Below, piece after piece: positions 25,117 to 34,306 of a DNA stretch of 64,000 bases (position 1 is its first letter; each line of letters begins with the position of its first letter). Both the position numbers and the translations under genes were made by a program. The stretch is from Teichococcus coralli (lineage in GTDB: Bacteria; Pseudomonadota; Alphaproteobacteria; Acetobacterales; Acetobacteraceae). Location: assembly GCF_009829925.1 (NCBI RefSeq), contig NZ_SNVJ01000011.1, forward strand, positions 62,001 to 126,000, in the 5' to 3' direction. Under the pieces are notes generated by a model. It was not told the DNA's origin and searched no databases. It worked only from the letters and a program-made list of their open reading frames with translations.

Positions 25117-26225
25117 CCCTCCGTCTCACCCTCCGGCGCCTCGCGCTCGGCCTGGCGGTCCTGCTGCTCGGCGGGCTGCTCTTCGCCTGGTCCGGCCTCT
25201 TCAGCGTGCGCGCCAGCAGCGGCCACTGGCCGGTGACCGGCTGGTTCCTGCACTGGGTGATGCAGAACTCCGTCCGCACCGACGCCCTTCCGGTCGCCGC
25301 TCCCGAGGACCTCTCCAGCCCCGCCCTGCTCGCCCGCGGCGCCGGCCATTACGCCACCGGCTGCGCGCCCTGCCACGGCGCGCCGGGCCAGCCGCAGGAC
25401 CCGGTGGTGCGGCAGAGCCTGCCCGCGCCGCCGCCCCTGGTGGATGAGCCCGGCGACTGGACGCCGGCGGAGCGCTTCCGCATCGTGCAGCACGGCGTGC
25501 GCTACAGCGGCATGCCCGCCTGGGTGGCGCCGGAGCGGGCGGACGAGGTCTGGGCCATGGTCGCCTTCCTGCAGGCCATGCCGGACATGCCGCCGGAGGA
25601 ATACCGCCGCCTCGCCTATGGCCCGCAGGCCGGCGGCGAGGCCCAGGCCGCCGGCGCCGCCGGGCTGCGCGGCCTCGCCCGCGACGGGATGGCGGATTGC
25701 GCGCGCTGCCACGGCCCCGACGGCCGCGGCCGCGACAACGAGGCCTTTCCGGTGCTTTCCGGCCAGAGCGAAACCTATCTCGCCCAGGCGCTGACGGCCT
25801 TCGCGCAGGGCAGGCGGCACAGCGGCATCATGCAGCCCCCCGCCGCGCGCACCGAGGCCGCCGCGCTGCGCGAAATCGCCGCGCATTACGCGCGCCAGCC
25901 CGCCTTCCCCGTGCCGCAGGCGGCGGACCCTGGCCTGCTGGCCGAGGGCGAGCGCATCGCCCGCGAGGGCATCCCGGCGGAGGGCGTGCCCGCCTGCCTG
26001 TCCTGCCACGGCGCCGCCGCACTGGCGCGCAACCCGGCCTATCCGCGCCTGCACGGCCAGCACGCCAGCTACCTGGAGAACCAGCTCGCGCTCTGGCGCG
26101 AAGGACAGCGCGGCGGCGGCCCGTTCAACGAGCTGATGCACACCATCGCGGAGCGGCTGGCGCCGGACCAGGCGAAAGCCGCCGCCGCCTGGTTCGCCAC
26201 GCGCCGCGAAGCGCCGGAACAGTAG
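25113..26225 (+). CDS. Triheme c-type cytochrome
   Basis: This 370-aa membrane-anchored cytochrome has an uncleaved or signal-anchor helix (about 8-30) and three heme-binding motifs: CAPCH (84-88), CARCH (196-200) and CLSCH (295-299). Each is followed by a class I cytochrome domain (distal GMP near 133-135 for the first). It closes the caa3 oxidase operon by a 4-bp overlap with ctaG, so the likely job is delivering electrons to CuA on the periplasmic side, perhaps from bc1 or dehydrogenases. Alcohol-dehydrogenase cytochrome subunits of acetic acid bacteria have a similar three-heme layout, so that is an alternative affiliation. Confidence 0.9.
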   Translation: MTLRLTLRRLALGLAVLLLGGLLFAWSGLFSVRASSGHWPVTGWFLHWVMQNSVRTDALPVAAPEDLSSPALLARGAGHYATGCAPCHGAPGQPQDPVVRQSLPAPPPLVDEPGDWTPAERFRIVQHGVRYSGMPAWVAPERADEVWAMVAFLQAMPDMPPEEYRRLAYGPQAGGEAQAAGAAGLRGLARDGMADCARCHGPDGRGRDNEAFPVLSGQSETYLAQALTAFAQGRRHSGIMQPPAARTEAAALREIAAHYARQPAFPVPQAADPGLLAEGERIAREGIPAEGVPACLSCHGAAALARNPAYPRLHGQHASYLENQLALWREGQRGGGPFNELMHTIAERLAPDQAKAAAAWFATRREAPEQ

Positions 26226-26277
26226 GCCGGGGGAATGAATTCCCCCAGGCCCCCTTCTTTTTTCTTCGGGTTTTCAG
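26225..26277 (-). repeat. Dispersed G5/C5 palindrome repeat, copy 5
   Basis: Arms GGGGGAA (26229-26235) and TTCCCCC (26240-26246) surround a TGAA loop, followed by AGGCCCCCTTC, the complement of the purine lead. It lies between convergent genes (cytochrome c and a GNAT), where a bidirectional terminator would be expected. Confidence 0.75.
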
Positions 26278-26311
26278 TGCGCGTGGCAGGTCGCGAGCCG
26301 CGCTTTCCCGT

Positions 26312-26785
26312 TCAACGCTCTTCCCCAGGCTTTCGGCGTTGGGCAAGCACCAGAACATGGGAGGCAGCTTCGCCCTTCGCGCGGGCGAAGCCCTGCCGGG
26401 CGTAGAAGCGGGCAGCCTCCCCCGTCTCCGTCCTGAGCCGCACGATCCGGAAGGTGTCCTGCGCCCGCCGGAGCAGTTGCGCGACCAGGAGCGAGGCGAT
26501 GCCCCGGCGGCGAACTGCCCGCGCGACATAGAGGTGCCGCAGCCGGCCCACGCCTTCCTCGCTCGCGTAAGGGTCCCGGTTCAGCCCGCCGACGGCCAGC
26601 AGGGTGTCGCCGTCGAAGGCGCCCAGCAGCACCTCGCCTGCGCCGTCGAACCTGTTCGTGCCCGCGTGCCAATCCATGACCAGGCGGTCCATGAAACGGA
26701 ACCCTTCGGCCACGGCTTCGGCCCGCAGCGCCTCGATGCCGACGGGAAGCTCTGCCAGCGGCCGGATCTGCCACGCGTCATGCAT
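26312..26785 (-). CDS. GNAT-family N-acetyltransferase
   Basis: A 157-aa protein with the GNAT core: the strand/loop LRHLYVARAVRRRGIASLLV (residues about 84-103) is the acetyl-CoA pyrophosphate loop R-x-x-G-x-A/G, and EAARFYARQGF is the C-terminal motif B. The start at 26785 (MHDAWQIRPLAE) begins at beta-1; an in-frame ATG 18 codons upstream is possible. Substrate cannot be inferred. It converges with the cytochrome gene, and the gap carries a palindrome repeat. Confidence 0.85.
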   Translation of the reverse strand: MHDAWQIRPLAELPVGIEALRAEAVAEGFRFMDRLVMDWHAGTNRFDGAGEVLLGAFDGDTLLAVGGLNRDPYASEEGVGRLRHLYVARAVRRRGIASLLVAQLLRRAQDTFRIVRLRTETGEAARFYARQGFARAKGEAASHVLVLAQRRKPGEER

Positions 26786-26843
26786 GCCCGCAGCATGGCT
26801 CCGCCCGCGGAGTCCCGCCGAGGCCATTCTTCGCGCCAAACGA

Positions 26844-26890
26844 ACAGAAGAAAGAAGGGGGTTCGGGGGAATTCATCCCCCCGACCTTCC
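26844..26890 (+). repeat. Dispersed G5/C5 palindrome repeat, copy 6
   Basis: ACAGAAGAAAGAAGGGGGTTCGG leads into GGGGGAATTCATCCCCCC; the element ends about 60 bp before the SDR start at 26951, that is, in its probable 5' leader. Confidence 0.75.
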
Positions 26891-26950
26891 TCCCAACCGT
26901 GCAGCCGCCTTCCGCGTTGCCCACCGCAGCACAAAGCGAAAGGAACAGCC

Positions 26951-27715
26951 ATGGCGAAGTTCGAGGGCAAGGTGGTGCTCGTCACCGGCGCGGGCTCGGG
27001 CATCGGCGAGGGCACCGCGCGGCGCTTCGCGCAAGATGGCGCGATGGTGGTGCTGGCCGGCCGCACGGCGGAGAAGCTGCAGCGCGTCGCGCAGGATCTC
27101 GACCCGGCGCGCACGCTGGTGCATGCGGCGGATGTCTCGGATCAACAGCAGGTGGAAGGCCTGGTGGCGGCCGCCGTGGAGCGCTTCGGCCGGCTGGACG
27201 TGCTGGTGAACAATGCGGGCGTGGCGACGATGGGCCCCTTCGAGGAGCTGCGCTTCGAGGACTGGCGCCAGGTGATGGCCACCGACGTGGACGGCGTCTT
27301 CCTCTGCTGCCACGCGGCGCTGCCGCACCTGCTGGAGAGCAGGGGCTGCATCGTCAACGTCTCCTCCGTCTCCGGCCTCGGCGGCGACTGGCAGATGAGC
27401 GCCTACAACGCGGCCAAGGGCGCGGTGACCAACTTCACCCGCGCGCTGGCGATGGACCTCGCCGCGAAAGGTGTGCGGGTGAACGCGGTGAACCCCACCT
27501 TCACCCTGACCGACCTCACCAGGAACATGGCAAAGGACGAGGCGCTGGTGGCGAAGTTCCGGGAGCGCATCCCGCTCGGCCGCCCCGCCGAGCCGGCCGA
27601 CATCGCCGGCGTCATCGCCTTCCTGGCGAGCGAGGATGCGCGCTTCGTCACCGGCGTGAACCTGCCGGTGGATGGCGGCCTGTCCGCCTCCAACGGCCAG
27701 CCGCCGCAGGCCTGA
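26951..27715 (+). CDS. Short-chain dehydrogenase/reductase
   Basis: A 254-aa classical SDR: TGAGSGIG (12-19) for the nicotinamide cofactor, NNAG (87-90), catalytic Ser138/139, Tyr152 and Lys156 (AYNAAK), and the C-terminal VDGG. AGGAA precedes the ATG at 26951. The Arg38 after the second strand (LAGRT) suggests NADP(H), but this is a weak indicator. Substrate unknown. It ends in a strong hairpin shared with the convergent htrA-like gene. Confidence 0.9.
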   Translation: MAKFEGKVVLVTGAGSGIGEGTARRFAQDGAMVVLAGRTAEKLQRVAQDLDPARTLVHAADVSDQQQVEGLVAAAVERFGRLDVLVNNAGVATMGPFEELRFEDWRQVMATDVDGVFLCCHAALPHLLESRGCIVNVSSVSGLGGDWQMSAYNAAKGAVTNFTRALAMDLAAKGVRVNAVNPTFTLTDLTRNMAKDEALVAKFRERIPLGRPAEPADIAGVIAFLASEDARFVTGVNLPVDGGLSASNGQPPQA

Positions 27716-27723
27716 ACGCGAAA

Positions 27724-27750
27724 GGGCCGGGGAAGGCGCTTCCCCGGCCC
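27724..27750. terminator. Bidirectional hairpin between SDR and Do-like protease
   Basis: A perfect 12-bp inverted repeat GGGCCGGGGAAG / CTTCCCCGGCCC with a 3-nt loop lies between two convergent stops. There is no U-tract, so termination strength is uncertain. Confidence 0.6.
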
Positions 27751-27794
27751 CGCCACCCTTGCCGCGGGGAGGGCGCGGCCCTCCCCCGCACGGC

Positions 27795-29342
27795 TCAGCC
27801 CTTGTTGGCCTGGCCGGCGCGCACCGCGACAAAGATCTGCTGGCCGTCGCGCAGCACCCGCAGCGCCACCGCGCCCTTGCCGCCGCTGCCTGCCTCGCGG
27901 ATCGCGCTGGCCGCCTGCTCCGGCCCCTTCACCGCGCGGTCGCCGACGCCGAGGATCACGTCCCCGGTCTGCAGCCCCGCCTCGGCGGCCGGGCTGCCCG
28001 GGCGCACCTGGGCCACCACCGCGCCCTCGGTGCCCTGCGGCAGGTCCAGCCCGGCGCGCCCGGCCTCCTCGACCGAGGCCAGGCCGATGCCGATGCGGCC
28101 ACGCTCGGAACCCTCGTCACCCGCCTGCTGGCCGGCCTTGGCCTTCCCGTCCTGCAGCGTGGCGAGCTTCACCTCGACCTGCTTCTGGTCGCCGCCGCCG
28201 CGGCGCGTGGTCAGCTCCGTGCTGGTGCCGGGCGCCATGGAGGCGATCAGGCGGGCCAGGTCGCGCGGGCCGCTCACCCTGGTGCCGCCCACCGCCGTCA
28301 CCACGTCGCCGGCCTTGATGCCGGCCTCGGCGGCGGGGCTGTTCGGCTGCACCTGCGCCACCAGCGCGCCATCGGCGTTCTTCAGGTTCAGCGCCTCGGC
28401 CATGGTGGCGTCCACCGGCTGGGTCGTCACGCCGAGGAAGCCGCGCTCGACATGGCCGCTCTCCTTGAGCTGCGTCACCACCGTCTTGACGAGGTTGGAC
28501 GGAATGGCGAAGCCGATGCCGATCGAGCCGCCGGAGGGGCTGAAGATCGCCGTGTTCACGCCGATCACCGAGCCGTCCAGGCCGAACAGCGGGCCGCCGG
28601 AGTTGCCGCGGTTGATCGGCGCGTCGATCTGCAGGAAGTCGTCATACGGGCCGCTGTGGATGTCGCGGCCGCGCGCCGAGACGATGCCCGCCGTGACGGT
28701 GCCGCCCAGGCCATAGGGATTGCCCAGCGCCACCACCCAGTCGCCCGGCCGGGCCTTGTCGGAGTTGCCGAGGTTCAGGAAGGGCAGCTTGTCGCCGGCC
28801 TCCACCTTCAGCAGGGCGAGGTCGGTGCGCGGGTCGCGGCCGACGACCTTGGCGGAAAGCTCGCGCCCGTCGTCCAGCGTCACCTTCACCGAGGAGGCGC
28901 CGTCGACGACGTGGTTGTTGGTGACGATGTCGCCGCCGGCATCGATGATGAAGCCCGAGCCCAGCGCCTGCGCGGCCTGCGGGCGGCTGCCCTCCGGCGC
29001 GCCGAAGTAGCGGCGGAACATGCGGTCCTGCGGCGAGCCCTCGGGGAAGGGCGAGCGGAACGGCTCGGCCTCGACGCGCTCGGTCGCGGTGATGGTGACC
29101 ACGGCGGGCTTCACCCGCGCCACCAGGTCGCCGAAGCCCGGCAGCGCCACCTGCGGCGCGGAAAGCTGCGCGGAGGCGTTCTGCTGGACCTGGCTTCCCT
29201 GGGCCTGCCCCCCCTGGGTCTGGACCTGCGCCTCGGCATGGGTGGGCGCGGCCAGCCAGCCGGCGCCGCCGCCCAGGGCCGTGCCGGCCAGCAGGAAGGC
29301 GGCGAAGGCGGCGCTGCGGCGGCGGTTCGTTGGGTTGCTCAT
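27795..29342 (-). CDS. degP: Do/HtrA-family periplasmic serine protease
   Basis: This 515-aa periplasmic protease/chaperone has an N-terminal signal or anchor segment (residues 10-37). It has a trypsin-like domain with catalytic His144 (TNNHVVDG), Asp174 (RTDLALL) and Ser248 (NRGNSGGP), then two PDZ domains (about 300-390 and 410-505) each with the GLQTGD/GIKAGD type carboxylate loop. All triad residues are intact. The Gln-rich linker at 39-60 (QVQTQGGQAQGSQ) is unusual but typical of exported linkers. It degrades misfolded envelope proteins. No sigma-E-like promoter was recognised upstream. Which Do paralogue (DegP, DegQ or MucD type) is not resolved. Confidence 0.93.
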   Translation of the reverse strand: MSNPTNRRRSAAFAAFLLAGTALGGGAGWLAAPTHAEAQVQTQGGQAQGSQVQQNASAQLSAPQVALPGFGDLVARVKPAVVTITATERVEAEPFRSPFPEGSPQDRMFRRYFGAPEGSRPQAAQALGSGFIIDAGGDIVTNNHVVDGASSVKVTLDDGRELSAKVVGRDPRTDLALLKVEAGDKLPFLNLGNSDKARPGDWVVALGNPYGLGGTVTAGIVSARGRDIHSGPYDDFLQIDAPINRGNSGGPLFGLDGSVIGVNTAIFSPSGGSIGIGFAIPSNLVKTVVTQLKESGHVERGFLGVTTQPVDATMAEALNLKNADGALVAQVQPNSPAAEAGIKAGDVVTAVGGTRVSGPRDLARLIASMAPGTSTELTTRRGGGDQKQVEVKLATLQDGKAKAGQQAGDEGSERGRIGIGLASVEEAGRAGLDLPQGTEGAVVAQVRPGSPAAEAGLQTGDVILGVGDRAVKGPEQAASAIREAGSGGKGAVALRVLRDGQQIFVAVRAGQANKG

Positions 29343-29489
29343 GCGGCGTGTCCCTCTCGTTTGCGGGCGGCGGGCTGGCCCACCGCGATGCCCTGCAATC
29401 TGGGAGAGGCACGGTGGAAGGGCGCCGACAGAAGCATGAAAGAGTTTTCAGACTCCGGCGCCCGCCCGCCGCCACGCCGCGCCGCGGGC

Positions 29490-30218
29490 CTAGCGATAGG
29501 CCTCCGCATGGGCTTCCGCGAGGGCATCCTCCAGGCTGCGCCCCTCGCGATAGGCGGCCAGATCCGGCGCGCGCGCCACCCCCGGCCGCAGCCGCGGGCA
29601 GGGCTCCGGCGCGCCGATCACGGTGCGCAGCGGCAGCCGCTCGGCATAGATCGGCAGGGCGTAGTCCTCCTCGTCATCCGCCACCCCCTTGGCGCGGATC
29701 TTGGCCGCGGCGCGCTCGATCTCCATGACGATCACCGCCGTGGCCTTGATCTCCTGCTCCGTGCTGGCGCGCAGCCCGGCGGTGCGGCCGGGAAAGAAGC
29801 GGTCCACCATCATCACCAGGGCGCGGCGCTTCTCCTCCAGGTCGCTCACCAGCCGCGCCTGGCCGAAGGCCATCACCGAGCGGTAGTCGGCCGAATGGTT
29901 GAAGCCGCAGCGCGCCAGCACGATGCTGTCGAAATGCGTCACCGTCAGGCAGGCGGGCTCCCCCTCGGCGAGGTTGCGGAGCATCCGGCTGGCGCTGCTG
30001 CCGTGCCAGTAGAGCCGCGTGCCCTCGCGCCAGAACAGCGTCGGCGTGCAGTAGGGCTGGCCGTCCACCACATAGGCGACGTGGCAGAGCGCGGCGGCGT
30101 CGAGCAGGCGGTGCACCGTCTCGTGGTCGTAGAAGCCGCGGTCATGGCGGCGCTTCACGCGGTTGCGGGCATCCACCGGGTAGCTGGTCGCGTCGGCGGG
30201 CGCATCGGTGTCGGACAT
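29490..30218 (-). CDS. PNPOx-like (split-barrel) FMN-binding protein
   Basis: A 242-aa protein of the pyridoxamine-5'-phosphate-oxidase-like split-barrel superfamily. The barrel covers residues about 28-180 (AALCHVAYVVDGQPYCTPTLFW, GSSASRMLRNL, NHSADYRSVMAFGQARLV). The C-terminal segment ends in a helical tail. It is divergently transcribed from a MocR-type regulator whose aminotransferase domain uses PLP, a common arrangement suggesting that the regulator controls this gene. Enzymatic activity is not established; flavin binding is from family knowledge. Start ATG 30218 (MSDTDAPAD) chosen because upstream sequence is the shared promoter region. Confidence 0.82.
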   Translation of the reverse strand: MSDTDAPADATSYPVDARNRVKRRHDRGFYDHETVHRLLDAAALCHVAYVVDGQPYCTPTLFWREGTRLYWHGSSASRMLRNLAEGEPACLTVTHFDSIVLARCGFNHSADYRSVMAFGQARLVSDLEEKRRALVMMVDRFFPGRTAGLRASTEQEIKATAVIVMEIERAAAKIRAKGVADDEEDYALPIYAERLPLRTVIGAPEPCPRLRPGVARAPDLAAYREGRSLEDALAEAHAEAYR

Positions 30219-30294
30219 GGCGGCGGTCCTCGGTTGACAGGCGGATGCTTGCGCCGGGAAATTGGTCGGCGCGAGGGCCAATCCGGAGCGGAAA
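30219..30294. promoter_or_regulatory. Shared divergent promoter region with inverted repeat
   Basis: The gap between the flavoprotein and the MocR gene has TTGACA at 30233-30238 (plus strand) and the inverted repeat ATTGG ... CCAAT (30261-30265 and 30278-30282), which could be a MocR operator. If translation starts at the TTG of 30262 the repeat would lie inside the coding region, so the downstream start is preferred. Confidence 0.35.
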
Positions 30295-31725
30295 TTGCCG
30301 ACCACTTCCCTGACGGCGCCGGACCTGCCGCTGCTGCTGGACGGCAGCGGAGGCAACCAGTCCAGCCGCCTGCATGCCGGGCTGCGCGCCGCCATCCTCG
30401 GCGGCCGGCTGCCCGCGGGGCTGCGCCTGCCCTCCAGCCGGGCGCTCGCCGCCCAGCTCGGCCTGCGCCGCAACGCCGTCATCGCGGCCTATGAGCAACT
30501 GCTGAGCGACGGGCTGGCGGAATCCCGCACCGGCGCCGGCACCTTCGTGGCGCCCCGGCTGCCGCAGGGGCACGCTCCCGGGCCGGTGGAGGCTGCCCCC
30601 CGCCCCACCCTGCCGCCGCCCGCCGCCCAGGCGCCCTTCGCCATCGGCCGCACCCAGCCGGACCAGGCGCTGCTCGACCAGCTCGGCCGCCTGATACGGC
30701 GCCAGCTCGCGCAGGCCGACCCCGCGCATTTCGGCTATGGCGACCCGCGCGGCGGCGAGCCGCTACGCGCCGCCATCGCCGCCCACCTGGCGGCGACGCG
30801 CGGCATCCTCTGCGATCCCGGCCATGTCCTGGTCACCAGCGGCACGCGCCACGGCCTGCACCTCTGCGCCGCGACGCTGCTGCGGCCGGGCGACGCCGCC
30901 TGGATGGAGGACCCCGGCTACCCCTCCGCGCGGCAGATCCTGGAGGCCGCCGGCGCCCGCCTGGTGCCCGTGCCTGTGGACGGCGCCGGGCTGGACGCCG
31001 CCGAGGGCCGCCGCCGGGCGCTCGCCGCGCGGCTGGCCTATGTCACGCCCTCCCACCAGTTCCCCACCGGCGTGACCATGAGCATGCCGCGCCGCCTCGC
31101 CCTGCTCGAATGGGCCCAAGAGGCCGATGCCTGGGTGCTGGAGGACGACTACGACAGCGAGTTCCGCTATGCCGGCCCGCCGCTGACGGCCCTGGCCGGC
31201 ATCGACCGGCAGGCCCGCGTCATCTATCTCGGCACCTTCTCCAAGACGCTCTTTCCGGGCCTGCGCATCGGCTACCTGGTGCTGCCGCCCGCCCTGCTGC
31301 CCGCCATCACCACGGCCCGCGCGGCGGTGGACCGCTTCCCACCCAGCCCGCTCAGTGGCGCCCTGGCCGAGCTGGTGAGCGGCGGCGGCTTCGCGGCGCA
31401 TGTCCGCCGCATGCGCGGCCGCTACCGCGCGGCGCGCGACCGCGTGGCCGAAACCCTCACCCGCACCTCCGAAGGCGCCCTGCGCGTCGCCGTGCCCGAC
31501 CAGGGCCTGCACCTCCTGGCGCTGCTGCCGGATGGCCTGCCGCCCGGCGCGGCGCGGGCGATCCGCGCGGCGGCCGGCGTGGAAGGCTGGCTGCTCTCCG
31601 ACACGCGCATCATTCCGAAGGAACCGGACGGCTTCGTGCTGGGCTTCTCCGGCCACCCGCTGCCGGCACTGGAACGGGCGGCGGAACGCCTCGGCCGCGC
31701 GGCGCGCAACTTCGCCCGGGCATGA
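30295..31725 (+). CDS. MocR/GntR-family transcriptional regulator with aminotransferase domain
   Basis: A protein of about 476 aa fusing an N-terminal GntR winged helix (ILGGRLPAGLRLPSSRALAAQLG; EQLLSDGLAESRTGAGTFV) to a fold-type I aminotransferase-like domain with the PLP lysine Lys317 in GTFSKTLFPGLRIGY. Such regulators (PdxR, GabR, TauR) sense PLP or amines. The TTG at 30295 has GGAGCGGA just upstream; an alternative TTG at 30262 adds 11 residues. Divergent neighbour is a PNPOx-like protein, so vitamin B6 sensing is plausible but unproven. A hairpin overlaps its stop. Confidence 0.9.
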   Translation: MPTTSLTAPDLPLLLDGSGGNQSSRLHAGLRAAILGGRLPAGLRLPSSRALAAQLGLRRNAVIAAYEQLLSDGLAESRTGAGTFVAPRLPQGHAPGPVEAAPRPTLPPPAAQAPFAIGRTQPDQALLDQLGRLIRRQLAQADPAHFGYGDPRGGEPLRAAIAAHLAATRGILCDPGHVLVTSGTRHGLHLCAATLLRPGDAAWMEDPGYPSARQILEAAGARLVPVPVDGAGLDAAEGRRRALAARLAYVTPSHQFPTGVTMSMPRRLALLEWAQEADAWVLEDDYDSEFRYAGPPLTALAGIDRQARVIYLGTFSKTLFPGLRIGYLVLPPALLPAITTARAAVDRFPPSPLSGALAELVSGGGFAAHVRRMRGRYRAARDRVAETLTRTSEGALRVAVPDQGLHLLALLPDGLPPGAARAIRAAAGVEGWLLSDTRIIPKEPDGFVLGFSGHPLPALERAAERLGRAARNFARA

Positions 31726-31743
31726 GGGGGCTCTGCCCCCTCA
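31723..31743 (+). terminator. Hairpin overlapping the MocR stop codon
   Basis: A 9-bp perfect inverted repeat TGAGGGGGC / GCCCCCTCA with a TCT loop begins at the stop codon itself. Confidence 0.55.
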
Positions 31744-31813
31744 AACTCTCCCTTCATCCCCCCCCGGGCAGGGGACACGGTCCCCTGCACCCGCGGTTCC
31801 GAGGAAAGGGTTT

Positions 31814-31834
31814 CCAAAGGCCTCAGGCCTTTGG
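31814..31834 (-). terminator. Hairpin at the 3' end of rsmD
   Basis: A perfect inverted repeat CCAAAGGCCT / AGGCCTTTGG with a single-base loop spans the rsmD stop on the minus strand. It is the natural end of the three-gene minus-strand operon. Confidence 0.55.
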
Positions 31835-32419
31835 CGGGGTGGGTTCGGGAGAGGCAGCGCCCCGCCCGCCCGCCCGTAGGCAGACCAGCCGTGCCGCGCC
31901 ATGCGCCCGCTCGGCCAGCACCTCCGTCTCCGGCAGGTCCAGCGCCTCCTCCTGTCCCACTTCCGCGACGATCAGCGCCCCCGGCGCGATCCAGCCGGCC
32001 GCGCCAAGGGCCGCCACGGCGCGCGGCACCAGGTCCTGCCCATAGGGCGGGTCGAGAAACACCAGCCCGCAGGCGGCGGCGGCGCGCGGCGGCCGGGTGG
32101 CGTCGCCCGGCAGCACGCGTGCCCGCTCCTCCTCCCGGCAGGCCGCGACATTGGCCCGCAGCACCGCCAGCGCGGCGCGGTCGCGCTCGATGAAATGCGC
32201 CATGGCGGCGCCGCGCGAGAGCGCCTCCAGCCCCAGCGCGCCGGTGCCGGCGAAGGCGTCCAGCACCTGCGCCGCCTCCACCACGGCCCGCCCGGCCCAG
32301 GGCGCATGCCAGAGCATGTCGAACAGCGCCTGCCGCACGCGGTCGGCGGTGGGGCGGGTGGCGGCGCCGGGCGGCGCCTCCAGGCGGCGGCCGCGATTCC
32401 GGCCGGCGATGATCCGCAT
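31823..32419 (-). CDS. rsmD: 16S rRNA (guanine-966-N2)-methyltransferase RsmD
   Basis: A 198-aa SAM-dependent methyltransferase. MRIIAGRNRGRRL is the diagnostic N-terminus, LDAFAGTGALG (53-63) is the SAM loop and DPPY (123-126) is the amino-methylation motif IV. It methylates G966 of 16S rRNA during small-subunit assembly. It is the last gene of a minus-strand operon after the pseudouridine synthase (5-bp gap). Length is normal. Confidence 0.95.
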   Translation of the reverse strand: MRIIAGRNRGRRLEAPPGAATRPTADRVRQALFDMLWHAPWAGRAVVEAAQVLDAFAGTGALGLEALSRGAAMAHFIERDRAALAVLRANVAACREEERARVLPGDATRPPRAAAACGLVFLDPPYGQDLVPRAVAALGAAGWIAPGALIVAEVGQEEALDLPETEVLAERAHGAARLVCLRAGGRGAASPEPTPPKA

Positions 32420-32424
32420 GCCGC

Positions 32425-33428
<1,004 letters not shown>

Positions 33429-33432
<4 letters not shown>

Positions 33433-34142
33433 CGGCAGGCCGCCACGAAACCGTCGAGGATGCGCTGGTCGGCGGCGTCCACGGCGTATTCCGGGTGCCA
33501 CTGCACGCCGAGGGCGAAGCGGTGGCCGGTGGACTCGATCCCCTCGATCACCCCGTCCGGCGCCACCGCGTTGATGACGCTGGCCGGCCCCGGCCGCTCC
33601 ACCGCCTGGTGGTGCGCCGAGTTCACCGCCATCCGCGTGCCACCGACCAGCCGCGCCAGCAGCGTGCCCTCGGAAATCTCCACCGTATGGCCGGGCTCGG
33701 TGCGCGGGTTCGGCTGCTCATGCGCCAGCGCGGCGGGGATGCTGTCCGGGATGTGCTGGATCAGCGTGCCGCCCAGCGCCACGGCGAGAAGCTGCTCGCC
33801 GCCGCAGATGCCGAGGATCGGCATGTTCCGCTGCAGCGCGCCGCGCACCATGGCCAGCTCGAAGGCGGTGCGGCCTTCCTTCAGCGCCACCGTCGGGTGC
33901 GCCGCGCCGCCGCCATAGAGGGCCGGGTCCACGTCGAAGGCACCGCCGGTGACCAGCAGCCCGTCGATCTCGTCCAGATAAGCCTCGGCCAGTTCCGGCG
34001 CGTGCGGCAAGGCGACGGGCAAACCTCCGGCCCGCGCCACACTCGCGAAATAGTTCTGGCGGAGGGCGTACCAGGGCAGCTTGGAGTAGCCGCCAGGCTG
34101 TTCCGCATCCAGGGTCAGGCCGATCAGGGGAAGCTTGCGCAT
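33429..34142 (-). CDS. Class I glutamine amidotransferase-like hydrolase (PuuD type)
   Basis: A 237-aa peptidase C26 family protein with nucleophile Cys113 in GICGGEQLL and His216/Glu218 in WHPE, the full triad. The opening LPLIGLTLDAEQPGGYS and LLVTGGAFDVDP blocks match gamma-glutamyl-GABA hydrolase (PuuD)-like enzymes, which remove glutamate from gamma-glutamyl amines. No other putrescine genes are adjacent, so substrate is uncertain. It heads an operon with rluB and rsmD. Its 5' leader contains a palindrome repeat (34181-34225). Confidence 0.87.
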
Positions 34143-34180
34143 GGTGGGGTTGCTAGCCGCGCACGGCACGGGGGACAACA

Positions 34181-34225
34181 GAAAGGTTGGGGGAATGAAT
34201 TCCCCCAACCCCCTTCTTCTTTTTG
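34181..34225 (-). repeat. Dispersed G5/C5 palindrome repeat, copy 7
   Basis: Perfect 11-bp arms GGTTGGGGGAA (34185-34195) and TTCCCCCAACC (34200-34210) with loop TGAA, then CCCTTCTTCTTTTTG. It is back-to-back with copy 8 in the opposite orientation, both inside one divergent promoter gap. Confidence 0.8.
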
Positions 34226-34235
34226 CCGGATAGAA

Positions 34236-34278
34236 GACAAAGAAGAGGGGGTGCGGGGGAGAATTCATTTTCCCCCGT
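34236..34278 (+). repeat. Dispersed G5/C5 palindrome repeat, copy 8
   Basis: GACAAAGAAGAGGGGGTG leads into CGGGGGA (34254-34260) ... TCCCCCG (34271-34277) around GAATTCAT. It ends about 30 bp before the SDR start, overlapping the likely leader. Confidence 0.75.
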
Positions 34279-34306
34279 GTCCAGCGCCGGAAGGAAGGGA
34301 CAGCGG

